64,000 nt of DNA from NCBI GenBank assembly GCA_033558025.1, contig JAUCEF010000001.1, positions 2,418,001-2,482,000 of the forward strand, given 5' to 3'. Under the pieces are notes generated by a model. The model did not search any database and was not told where the DNA came from. It saw only the letters and a list, made by a program, of their open reading frames with translations. A program made the position numbers and the translations under genes. Numbering within the stretch: the stretch's first letter is position 1; each line of letters starts with the position of its first letter. The stretch comes from Phytophthora sp. 'mugwort' (lineage: Eukaryota > Oomycota > Peronosporomycetes > Peronosporales > Peronosporaceae). Positions 56,470 through 64,000 of this stretch are shown piece after piece.

Positions 56470-58013
56470 GCTGCCCCCCTTCCGAAATTGGGCAGCGTAA
56501 ATTAATTCCAGAACCATCGCCCACTCAGATGGGAAAAGCTGATAGTATTCTGCCGGCAAGCCATCGGGATCCGGCGCTTTCCCACGAGCAGTGTTCTTGA
56601 TGGCGTAGTAGAAGTCATGCGGCGTGAGCGGCGCCTCCAGGAGCAAAGTTTGGGTTGAAGTCAGTCTCCGGATACTGATTTGCAAAACGGATTGGAGATT
56701 GTCTCGATCAAAGCCCCCTAGGCTCTGCATTGAGGTTCCGGCAGTCAGATTGAAAGAGGCACCCCCCCCCCCAGTAGTCACGATGCGTTGCCTTGATGAT
56801 GTCTGGGTCTCGCGAAATTCCCGCCGGCGTGTCTACCGAAGAAATAGTCAGCTTCATGTCAGCTGCCGCAGGGGCCCCGAAAGAAGTGCTTGGACGATGT
56901 TTCGGCTGTTGCAACATCCGAGTAACTTGGAAATTGGATTGCGTTCTCGGAGAGCGGTGCTGAAATTCGTGAACGCTTGCTTGGCTTCCTCCCGTCGACG
57001 TTCATTGATGTCACTTGAGTCAAGGGCGAATTGCCGTTCCGAGTCTTGAAGAGCATGGAGTAGGGTCCCGTAGCTGGACGGCTGTGGCGCGCTTTCGCCT
57101 TAGGTACTCTTGGCTCAGAAAATGCGGTCGCGGCGCTTGTGTTCATCGAGAATATATCTAGGGTTACGACTGGGGTCCATAGTGGACATGATACGTGTCA
57201 GGTTCTGCTGGAGTTGATGTGGACTTCTTTTCGCACCGGAGCAACAACACGGAGGACACTTGAACGGGAATTTGTCGGGTGGAGGGGAGTCGTCCCACAA
57301 AGCCGAGAATTTAACTGGGATGTGATCACCATTGCCTGGCTAAAAACAAAAATCCATAGACATGGGCACTTGAGCGTACGAGTTTGTCGTAAATGTCAAC
57401 ACTAGCAAGGCAGTAGTCAATCCGGTTTTTCCACGAGGGGCTTATAAATTCCTGTGTGTTCGGTTGTTCCGAAATTGAGGCCCAATCGGATCATCCAGTC
57501 GACGAGGTCGGATCTACCGTTGTCATGGTAAGTGGAAGATGCCGAGGCTTGGTCTAGTTCAGGGTCCGTAGTCATATTGAGATCGCCCAACACAACATGG
57601 AGTGCGGAGTCGTCAAAGCCACGAGGAAGTGACGAATAAAATGCAGGGCGCTCAATGGTTGAGCTGGCCCATACACCACGTGAAAGAAAAGCTGGAGTGA
57701 CCACAACTTCGCAGATATCACCATATGCCGATTGCTCAGAATAGGTGAGTCTGGGAAATTGGAGGTCACATCTTGGAAATCTTGGAACGGGTGGGCTCCG
57801 TTGGAAATGAGAGCCACTCCGTTGCGCCGTTGGTACGAGCGGGTGCCTTGGTTTGATCAGAAGCACGGGCTCGAGCATCGACGGCTTGAACAAAATAGCG
57901 TTGTCTGCTAGGAACTTGGGGCTCGAGAACTTGGTTTCTTGTAGAGCAACAACTTGGTAATGCGTAAGAAGATCCTGGTAGAGTTGGAGGCTTGGCTTAT
58001 TAAGCCCGTTCAC
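56470..58013 (-). pseudogene. LINE ORF2 remnant: endonuclease and start of RT
   Basis: The endonuclease piece 58,013-57,417 has VVALQETKFSS and ALHVVLGDLNMTTDPELDQ, matching the plus-strand LINE. Next frames carry LDEHKRRDRIF (57,140) and the RT start SPLT-type block PLTPHDFYYAIKNTARGKAP and PDGLPAEYY (56,650-56,540). A run of C (56,761-56,773) lies within. Several frameshifts. RT catalytic FADD is absent because the copy is truncated. Confidence 0.75.
56761..56773 (+). repeat. Poly(C) tract, 13 bases
   Basis: CACCCCCCCCCCCC-type run inside the LINE RT remnant; on the coding strand it is poly(G). Compare the 21-base poly(G) at 45,085. Confidence 0.85.
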
Positions 58014-58127
58014 ATTAAGTGAAATAGCCTTAAAGGTCCAATGCTCCTGCCTAGAAATGAAGGCGAGGAGTCAGTTTCCCCGAGGAGGGGAGGGCTTGAG
58101 AGTTTGTACCATGGAAACCAGGGATTT

Positions 58128-60018
58128 TTAGGAGCGCCGGGACGCTTTCATACTCCAATAGACCGGTGGCAAATGTCTAAAGCCTAATTTCCATAGTGTG
58201 TGGTCGGAAAGGAGCGGGGTCTTGAGGTTGGTGAGAAATTGCGGGTTCCCACCAATTAGCGCGTGTAGCTTGAGAGGGTCATGATAGACCGTAGGCGCCA
58301 TAATATGAAGTATCACATCCCAGGCAGCCAAGGTTCTTAGAGTGGGAACGGAATCCATTGAGGCCTTGGGTGCGTGCTTGAGAAGGCGGTTCAGTAGTTC
58401 TTGACGGTCACCGGTGGACTGGAGCAAAGCCATACAGGCTTGCTGCTTAGTGCTCTTCCCATTGGAGTACCAGCAACCAATCTGCATAGAGTCCTGTTAG
58501 CCGCAAAGCTGTCCAGACACTCCTTCGTATCAATGGTTTTCAGCATAATTCCAGGATTAGCTTCGATAGTAGCCAATGGATCCATAGGGGAGCGCGTGTT
58601 GAATTCTTGTAGGAAGATGTCGATGAAGGTGAAGAGCTCAATGCGAGACATTCTTCCACATCACATGTTGCGGGTTTCACTAAGGCCAGATAGGCTGGGG
58701 CATCAGTTTGAACCGGGGTGCTCTCCAGGCAGGCTTCGTCATCTGCGGGATGGCGGAGCTCGAGGTCGTGCTAGTGGGGGGGCGTCCGTGTCCATATCTT
58801 CATACCATAGAGGACCGTAGTAGTTTGACGTGGTCAGACTTGAGGCTTGAGCGACGCCATTGACCGAGTCGATGTTGTAGGAAACGGTGTTCACTTCAAC
58901 AGATTCGGTGCCGGCTCTGGCTAATAGAGCACGGCGGTTGGTGGCTGCTTTAGCTCACCGAGCCGTGTCAGGCTTGACGGAAGGGACAGGTATCTTGTCC
59001 AGCAGGAATGTCGTCAACGAGGTATCAGATGAACTTGAACCAGCGTCGCTCGCATCATCATCAATTGCGGGCGGAGAGTCACCAATGGACATGGCGTCAT
59101 CGGATGTCTCAGAACGAATGTCTGGCGACGAAGCGGCCTGCTCGGCTTGCTGGATGGATTGCTTCAGAGACGAATAAAATCCAGTAGGCAGATCCTTCGA
59201 GAAAGATCCAGTTGATGGGTGTAGGTTCGGATCAGGCGAGGCAGCTGCCTCTGCCTTCTTCCGAGCCGCTTCTTCAGCCTGGCGCTTGAGTATCGATGGT
59301 GGTGTCACACGGTTGTAACGGGCCACCTTGTGATTGACGAAGCACGTACGCAAGTTGACCATCCCATCTTCCGGAGAGGGGAATTCAATCTCCCGTAAAG
59401 GCGCAGACTCGGAGGGAACCAAATTTGCGGAGCACTGTCTTGTCCGAATAGACGGTGCGTTCGCGGGATGGGGCCCGTTGCGTACAAACGTTGGAAGGAT
59501 GCACGTGGGCGGAGCTTCATGGCGCTCGAACCAGTCAAAGATCATACGATCCGTAACTTCATCGGGAGCCGAGCCAGGTCAACGAAGTACCGTGAACCAT
59601 ATTTCGAGTAACGCGCGATCTGGATCTGAGAGCCAAAAGCGTTGAGCTTGACCAGGCTGAGTTTGGTAGCCGTGTCATACGACGCACAGGTAAAGTGGAT
59701 TCCAGCGTTGGGATATGCTTGAAGAATTGGAGAAGTCTGGCTTGACGGGCGTCTTTTCCAGGCTTGGGGTTGGTCGTCCATCGCAAGCTCATTCAGCATG
59801 TCGCACAGGTGCTTCTTCTTTACCACCGTGGGACAGGGTATCCACATACGGTGCAACTCAGATGGAGCAGCTGGCGTAGGGGCGAGGTTGAGAGCGTTGG
59901 ATCGAAGGTCGTCGTGGTTCTTAGAAGCGAGAGCCTCTTCGCTTGCATGGAGCAACGAGTCGGCGAGGAGCTGACGGGGGTGCTCGGAGCGGCCTTGAGG
60001 CGGACGTGGCTTGGGCAT
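58128..60018 (-). pseudogene. LINE ORF1 remnant
   Basis: The most likely ATG is at 60,018 (MPKPRPPQGRSEH). Frames 60,018-59,542, 59,545-58,955, 58,651-58,391 and 58,487-58,128 carry NAGIHFTCASYD, YSKYGSRYFVDL, then an acidic Ser-rich middle part, then a helical part with MAPTVYHDPLKLHALIGG, matching AP..IYMDPVKVCALIQE of the other LINE. At least three frameshifts. Confidence 0.65.
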
Positions 60019-60299
60019 CGTGGCGATCACTAGCTTGGCGGTCGCTACGCGGATGCGACTCAAGAAGTCGAAAGTCAAGGCGAGCGCATGGCGTCTACTT
60101 GAGCGGGGTCGAGCAGAGCGCCGGGGGCGAGGGACTTGGCGGGGAAGCGGGTGGACTGCGGACGAGCTGGGCTGGAACGCGGTCACGATGCTTGAGGCCT
60201 TTTTCTGTGCACTTCCGCAGGAGAAGAGAACACGGCAAAGGCGGGGTAGTGCAAGAGCCTCCAAGAAAGGAACAAAGGAGTGACAAGAAGAAGAATAGT

Positions 60300-60752
60300 G
60301 ACGGTGCAGACTCTCGTGCTGACGCGATCTGGGATGAGTGGGTGCAGCGAATAGAGGTGGCTGATGAAAACAATCCCGGCATTACGATCGAGTGGGCGGA
60401 TGATGCCACGTTGCATGCTTGTCTGGATGTTGCTTGTTCTCCTATTCACTAGGAGCAAATGTTGCTGCGTCTGCCGCTGTATTGCGAGCTTGGTTTTCAC
60501 GTCTGGTCGTTGGATCAATGCCAATTCTCCCGTGATGTTGCAAAGAGGAATTCCATCATCGATGTCTTCCACCATCGATCACTTGCCGAATATGGAGCCA
60601 TCGCGCAGGAACTGCTTTCGAATCCGATCATGCTAGTGTGGGAACCTGCTCTGAATGCTGCCGGTGTCAGTGCTGGGACATTCTACATGGTGACGGATAG
60701 TGGAAGATGCAAGAACGAGACTATGCATCAGTGTTTCGTGCCATTACTGTGA
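60300..60752 (+). pseudogene. Unrecognised coding remnant
   Basis: A plus-strand frame reads RADAIWDEWVQRIEVADENN and TIEWADDATLHACLDVAC to a TAG at 60,450, and the same frame continues with MLLRLPLYCELGFHVWSLDQ, IIDVFHHRSLAEYGAIAQEL and NPIMLVWEPALNAAGVSAG to 60,752. The even amino-acid use in one frame on both sides of the TAG suggests a real protein with one premature stop, truncated at its left by the LINE. I do not recognise the family. Confidence 0.45.
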
Positions 60753-60899
60753 TGGTGATGATTTTGATGCTGGAGACAGAGCTATGATAAATGGTGGGTG
60801 AAGCAAAGGAATGCTCTATACTGTTTTACTTGCAGCTTACTTGAAGGCGCGAGTAAATGCTTGTGCAGCTTGGTGCGCTGCGTACCTAAAAGCGATCTT

Positions 60900-61180
60900 A
60901 GTTGAAATCGGAATGTATAAATTTAGGGGGGGCATTGCTAAATGGTCCAGCCGCGCTTCGCTTGGCTGGGCGCCCCCGCGGTTCGCTTCGATCGCGATAA
61001 TAAGATTGTACCTTTGGCTAAGTGCAATGCGCGGCCCGCTGAGGAGCTCGGCGCTGGGCCCGCCTCCGCAAATACCGCGCGGTCCTACCGCACGGGTTTG
61101 CTTTGGCTACGCGCGCTCGCACCCGCTCGCCTTAGTTGGCAACCGTGCTTTTATATATATTAGGTCCGTTTAGGCTAAAG
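60900..61180. repeat. GC-rich hairpin-like repeat block
   Basis: Short GC-rich inverted and direct repeats (CGCGCTTCGCTTGG, GGTTCGCTTCGATCGCG, CGCGCGGTCCTACCGC) like those at 48,930-49,260. No coding sense. Confidence 0.4.
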
Positions 61181-61300
61181 TTGGACTCGTTTTTAGTCCG
61201 TTTTAGGATCCAATCGGTACTTAATTTACGTCTGTTTTAGGTACTTTATGTACTTTGTTTAGGACTTTTAGGTACGTTTTAGATCGATTTTAGGTCTGCA
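61160..61300 (+). repeat. Interspersed TTTAGG motifs
   Basis: At least six TTTAGG units and related TTTTAGA/TTTTAGT variants, separated by 5-25 bases, in about 130 bases. The oomycete telomere repeat is TTTAGGG, so this could be a degenerate interstitial telomere-like tract, but the unit never occurs in perfect tandem. Confidence 0.45.
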
Positions 61301-61572
61301 GCAAAATCTCCCGCTTGGGCTGACCGCCGATGGGATGAGGCAGAGGTTGCCGAGAAGGGCTATAACATCGAGAAGATTTTACAGAAGTGTTGCTATTGCC
61401 GGCTGGTTGCTGCCCTACCTCTAGCCCGAGGTTGTACATGTAGTTTGCGTTGCGATGTTTAATTCTGAGTGAGTTTGCGTCGATAGCCTTGTTATCACCA
61501 AAGCCTGCTTCACTTTCCAGCTTCAACTACTACGACCATCACTCTGCTTATGCCATCGTATTCTAATGCCAC
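61301..61572. other. 3' flank of the roadblock gene
   Basis: No supported gene. A weak minus-strand frame (61,526-61,290) lacks recognisable motifs. Confidence 0.3.
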
Positions 61573-61980
61573 TCAGATGACAACTACAGGCTTCTCCTCC
61601 TCCTTCACCCCGTTGGCTGCCTCCTCCACAATTCCACGGCCAATCGGCTCCGGTGGTGTCGCCGTCGCCTCTGCCTGCTGCAGCACCACGAGCGTGAATT
61701 TCAAGTGCTGAGCAATGATCATCTCGTGCATCTTTGTGCGCAGCCGCAACCACTCGATCTCGCTCTCGTTCGGGTCCGGGAAGAGCTTCTGTAGATGTTT
61801 CTTGGTGCGGCCGTAGAGACTGAGGACGTGGTAGGCGTGCATGATGGCCTCCTTGTACTCGAGGTTTTCGTACTTGACCACGATACCGTCGTTGTTCATG
61901 AGGATGTAGGACGAGAAGCCGGGCTTGCTCTTGAGCTGCTTGATCACCTCCTCCACCTCGTTCGGAGCTGCAGCCGCCAT
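61573..61980 (-). CDS. Roadblock/LC7 dynein light chain
   Basis: Intact single-exon gene, ATG 61,980, 135 residues. Residues about 5-95 form a roadblock/LC7 domain: EVEEVIKQLKSKPGFSSYIL, MNNDGIVVKYE, then the helix with EWLRLRTKMHEMIIAQ and strand FTLVVLQQ. The family (DYNLRB) is about 95-100 residues and homodimerises on the dynein intermediate chain in cytoplasmic and flagellar dynein. This protein has about 35 extra residues at its C-terminus, Ala/Pro/Glu rich, ending EEEKPVVVI. A CCATTTTC, similar to the oomycete initiator element, lies about 40 bp upstream. An intact frame and conserved sequence suggest a functional host gene. Confidence 0.9.
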   Translation of the reverse strand: MAAAAPNEVEEVIKQLKSKPGFSSYILMNNDGIVVKYENLEYKEAIMHAYHVLSLYGRTKKHLQKLFPDPNESEIEWLRLRTKMHEMIIAQHLKFTLVVLQQAEATATPPEPIGRGIVEEAANGVKEEEKPVVVI

Positions 61981-62040
61981 ATCTTCGGCTGTGTCGTCGC
62001 TCAGGCTCGAAAATGGCTAGTCCCTTGAACAGACGCAAAA

Positions 62041-62297
62041 TTTCCGCCTCAACTTATTAGTTTGTGTCCCATACGGCGCTTTTCATTGGCTATCTGCCCG
62101 TTGTGTAGGGTAGATTATACTTGTGACCAATTATCATGAAAGCGTCGTAGTTTTCGGTAGCATTAACAAATGTCAAAGTAAATGTAAACCTGCGTTCGAA
62201 AATGTCGTACATGTAAAGGAGGTGTTATTGATGTGTGAGCCAGCTCGTACATTTCTATATTGTAATGTCTGAGCACCGCACGTACTACAGTGCACGT
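62041..62297. other. Intergenic region between roadblock and five-exon gene
   Basis: No open frame with coding character. It must hold the promoter of the roadblock gene (which reads left) and the 3' end of the five-exon gene. CATTGGCT-type CCAAT-like sequence (about 62,085) is visible. Confidence 0.3.
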
Positions 62298-63412
62298 TCA
62301 AGACGCGAATGCCTTTCCCTCTGCAATCGCCTTCAGTAAATAGTCTGCTGCTGGTACTCCAATCACGATTTGGTATTCCTACAGAAAGCACCACCTCACG
62401 CTAAAGGTAATCTGGCGCAAAAATATCACGGATATAATGAACGCAGTACCTCCAAGATGCGCATGATCCGATCTGCTGCCTCGTAGCGAGCCTTGATAAC
62501 CAATGCCAAGTGCCGTCGAGACTGCCGCGAGCCAGGTCCTTTAGGGCCTCTAAATTCCAGAAACTCTACAGCACACCCTAGTCGGTCACAAATGTGTAAG
62601 GGAAGCAGTAGCAAGGAGTCCTAACCGATTTCTCTCCGTGTCTCCTTCGCGATCTCGTCCTGAAGGACGTGCAGCAGGTGCTCAATCTTTCTGCGATGGC
62701 GATCGATACGACCAGTTTCGATGGCTGCTGTAGTATCTTCGATGTTGTGTTGGCTCGAAGTGACTTTGTTAGTCCTATTGCACGGTATTTAAATTAAATA
62801 CGTCATTTCGACGGAGAAAGTTTACCTAGATTGCAATTCACGGGCACTAGTACCTCCTGCTACGAGTGTCCTTCCGCCGGTCAAAAGTGTAGACTTGTTT
62901 ATCGACCACAGCGCAATGACGCTTTCGCGCCAGTGCAGTCTGTAGTAATAGCGAGTACAGACTGAGGGAGTGCGATCAACCATCCAAACCAACTTCAACA
63001 AACGAACCGCAGCCAGTGTAGCCTCCCTGTCTGCGTCTATCTCGCCCTCACGGACGAAGAACTCGCGGTCTTCGGTTGCGACTCCAGGAGAGTAGTAACG
63101 CGGACCGCTCTGGTCTAAAAACTGAACCGTGTTATCTGCCGGCGGGTCCATCGCTCGCATACTCTTCATGAAGTTGGTCATTTCGCCCTTAATACTGCGT
63201 AGCAACGTGTGGAGCACTTCCAGCAAAGAAGTTGCAGCGCTGTCTCGAGGTGGTGCCTGGCTTTCTTGTGGGAACACTAGCGACGCAGAGCTCCTGCTCG
63301 AAGGTAGTTGTGGTAATTTCACCGTTGAAGTGGTCTGGATGGTGCTGAGGCTAGAAGGAAGTCGCCCCGCTGCCCCCCAGAAGATGCCGATGGAACTCTC
63401 CGATGCTGCCAT
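62298..63412 (-). CDS. Unrecognised conserved-looking protein, five exons
   Basis: ATG 63,412 (MAASESSIGIFWG). Proposed exons 63,412-62,994, 62,846-62,826, 62,774-62,626, 62,577-62,450 and 62,378-62,298, all with GT-AG introns (147, 51, 48 and 71 bp); total 265 residues in one frame. The first intron has a length divisible by three and no stop, so it may be retained. N-terminal third is Ser-rich; then DREFFVREGEIDADREATLA; the middle is helical (IDRHRRKIEHLLHVLQDEIA), then AVEFLEFRGPKGPG, a helix with KARYEAADRIMRILE, and the end YQIVIGVPAADYLLKAIAEG. I do not recognise the family. It starts 48 bp after the stop of the methyltransferase, on the same strand. Confidence 0.6.
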
Positions 63413-63459
63413 AGCGATAGGTTGAAGTTGTATCTGGCTGTCCACCAACCGTTCGTCCT

Positions 63460-64000
63460 CTATTTATATAGCTTTCTGATCCTAAAAAGACTCATCCTAC
63501 CTTGTTTGTCAATACACTTGCACTGCAGCATCTCGGCGCTGAACGCCAGGAAATCCGCCATGGCCTCGTCCACTCCTCTGGCTTCGTGGGCCAAGTACGT
63601 GACCGTCTCCTGGTCGCTAAACCTATAGATACTGCGGGCCAGGTTCCTCCAGCTGTCCTGTCCGTAGATGGGGTTGATGCAGTCCGACACGAGGATGTAG
63701 CGATAGCTGCTGTGTGGTGGCGTCCAGTCGGAGCCCCAGACGAACTCGGCCACGTGCAGGTGCTTGCGCTCACTCTCGGACGTCGCGTTGGTCTCGATGT
63801 TGCGCTGCAGCAGCTCCAGAGCTTCGTGCTGGTCTGTGAGCAGCACGTCGGCGCCCAACGCGGCCGCAACGATCCCCGCGAGGCCACAGCCGCTACCTAG
63901 CTCCAGCACCGATTGGCCTGAGGCGACTTCGAATGTGGCAGGCGACTCAGAAGCGAAACGCACGAGACACTCGGCTAGGAAGCGGCTGGCCTCCCACACG
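63460..64000 (-). CDS. Methyltransf_16-type protein methyltransferase, 3' part
   Basis: Open from the right window edge to the stop at 63,460; the start lies outside. VWEASRFLAE is followed by VLELGSGCGLAGIVAAALGA (SAM-binding motif I), VLLTDQ (motif II acidic residue), FVWGSDW and ILVSDCINPIYGQD. This order matches the METTL21/EEF2KMT-like family of lysine methyltransferases that modify translation factors or chaperones. The exact substrate cannot be deduced. The visible 180 residues are unbroken. Confidence 0.82.
   Translation of the reverse strand, partial: VWEASRFLAECLVRFASESPATFEVASGQSVLELGSGCGLAGIVAAALGADVLLTDQHEALELLQRNIETNATSESERKHLHVAEFVWGSDWTPPHSSYRYILVSDCINPIYGQDSWRNLARSIYRFSDQETVTYLAHEARGVDEAMADFLAFSAEMLQCKCIDKQGRMSLFRIRKLYK

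Larger units (their letters stand above)
52187..56470 (+). mobile_element. Ty1/Copia retrotransposon lacking its 3' end
   Basis: Leader/LTR, gag, zinc knuckle, protease, integrase, reverse transcriptase and RNase H in Copia order. The sequence stops being Copia at about 56,470, a few codons after RNase H, where a minus-strand LINE begins. No 3' LTR is present. The start of the element is approximate. Confidence 0.75.
56470..60300 (-). mobile_element. LINE of the same family as 5.15-11.76 kb, lacking its 3' half
   Basis: Minus strand: 5' leader near 60,300-60,020, ORF1, endonuclease, then the first RT block, which ends at about 56,470. Usually LINEs are truncated at the 5' end; here the 3' end is missing and the copy abuts a Copia that also lacks its 3' end. 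Confidence 0.75.

Noticed and set aside
59943..60452. A continuous plus-strand gene from 59,943
   Set aside because: The first part is antisense to the LINE ORF1 start; only the part after about 60,300 looks independent.

Overview
This window looks like repeat-rich nuclear DNA of an oomycete, most likely a Phytophthora-like Peronosporales species. The evidence is the kinds of retroelements, the few compact host genes with introns of about 50-150 bp, and the dense nesting of elements. No database search was possible, so family names rest on motifs read directly from the sequence.

Layout. (1) 1-15,538, minus strand: one decayed Ty3/Gypsy element reads right to left. Its 5' LTR is at 14,818-15,538, followed by gag (14,787-12,690), zinc knuckle (about 5.0 kb), protease (4.3 kb), RNase H-like segment (3.4 kb), integrase (2.3-1.5 kb) and a chromodomain-like tail (1.4-0.95 kb). 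Most of the reverse transcriptase is missing. A plus-strand LINE (about 5,150-11,760) and a tRNA-derived SINE-like head (12,295-12,366) sit between gag and the zinc knuckle. (2) 13,380-19,160: a giant palindrome. Two 2,155-bp arms carrying LTR plus gag start face each other around a 1.47-kb spacer, with no length difference. (3) 19,161-43,701: a Polinton/Maverick virus-like DNA transposon of 24.5 kb, with ~300-bp terminal inverted repeats and a perfect 6-bp target duplication (TTGGTG). It sits inside the gag of the right palindrome arm. It carries remnants of protein-primed DNA polymerase B, retroviral-type integrase with chromodomain, A32/FtsK-like packaging ATPase, adenovirus-like cysteine protease, a major-capsid-like protein, possible minor capsid proteins, a tail-fibre-like protein ending in a Peptidase_S74 chaperone, two GIY-YIG nuclease remnants and an intact ExoX-C-like gene. 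Nearly every other gene is broken. A younger Gypsy chromovirus (22,484-29,198; LTRs differ at 3 bases and 1 indel; TSD GAGCA) has split one of its genes. (4) 43,702-49,260: a mosaic of short retroelement fragments on alternating strands, then a probable LTR and a GC-rich hairpin block. (5) 49,668-51,108: an intact three-exon host gene for a Skp1-type GlcNAc transferase (GT60-like), followed by a decayed alpha/beta hydrolase gene. (6) 52.1-60.3 kb: a Copia element lacking its 3' end, fused at about 56,470 to a minus-strand LINE lacking its 3' end. (7) 60.3-64 kb: an unrecognised coding remnant, then host genes on the minus strand: a roadblock/LC7 dynein light chain, an unrecognised five-exon gene, and the 3' part of a Methyltransf_16-type methyltransferase cut by the window edge.

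How it fits together. The window records successive insertions: Gypsy, then LINE and Polinton into Gypsy, then chromovirus into Polinton. The Polinton is the most notable object: it once had replication, integration, packaging, capsid, maturation and apparently host-attachment modules. It is now inactive by sequence, with many frameshifts and stops.
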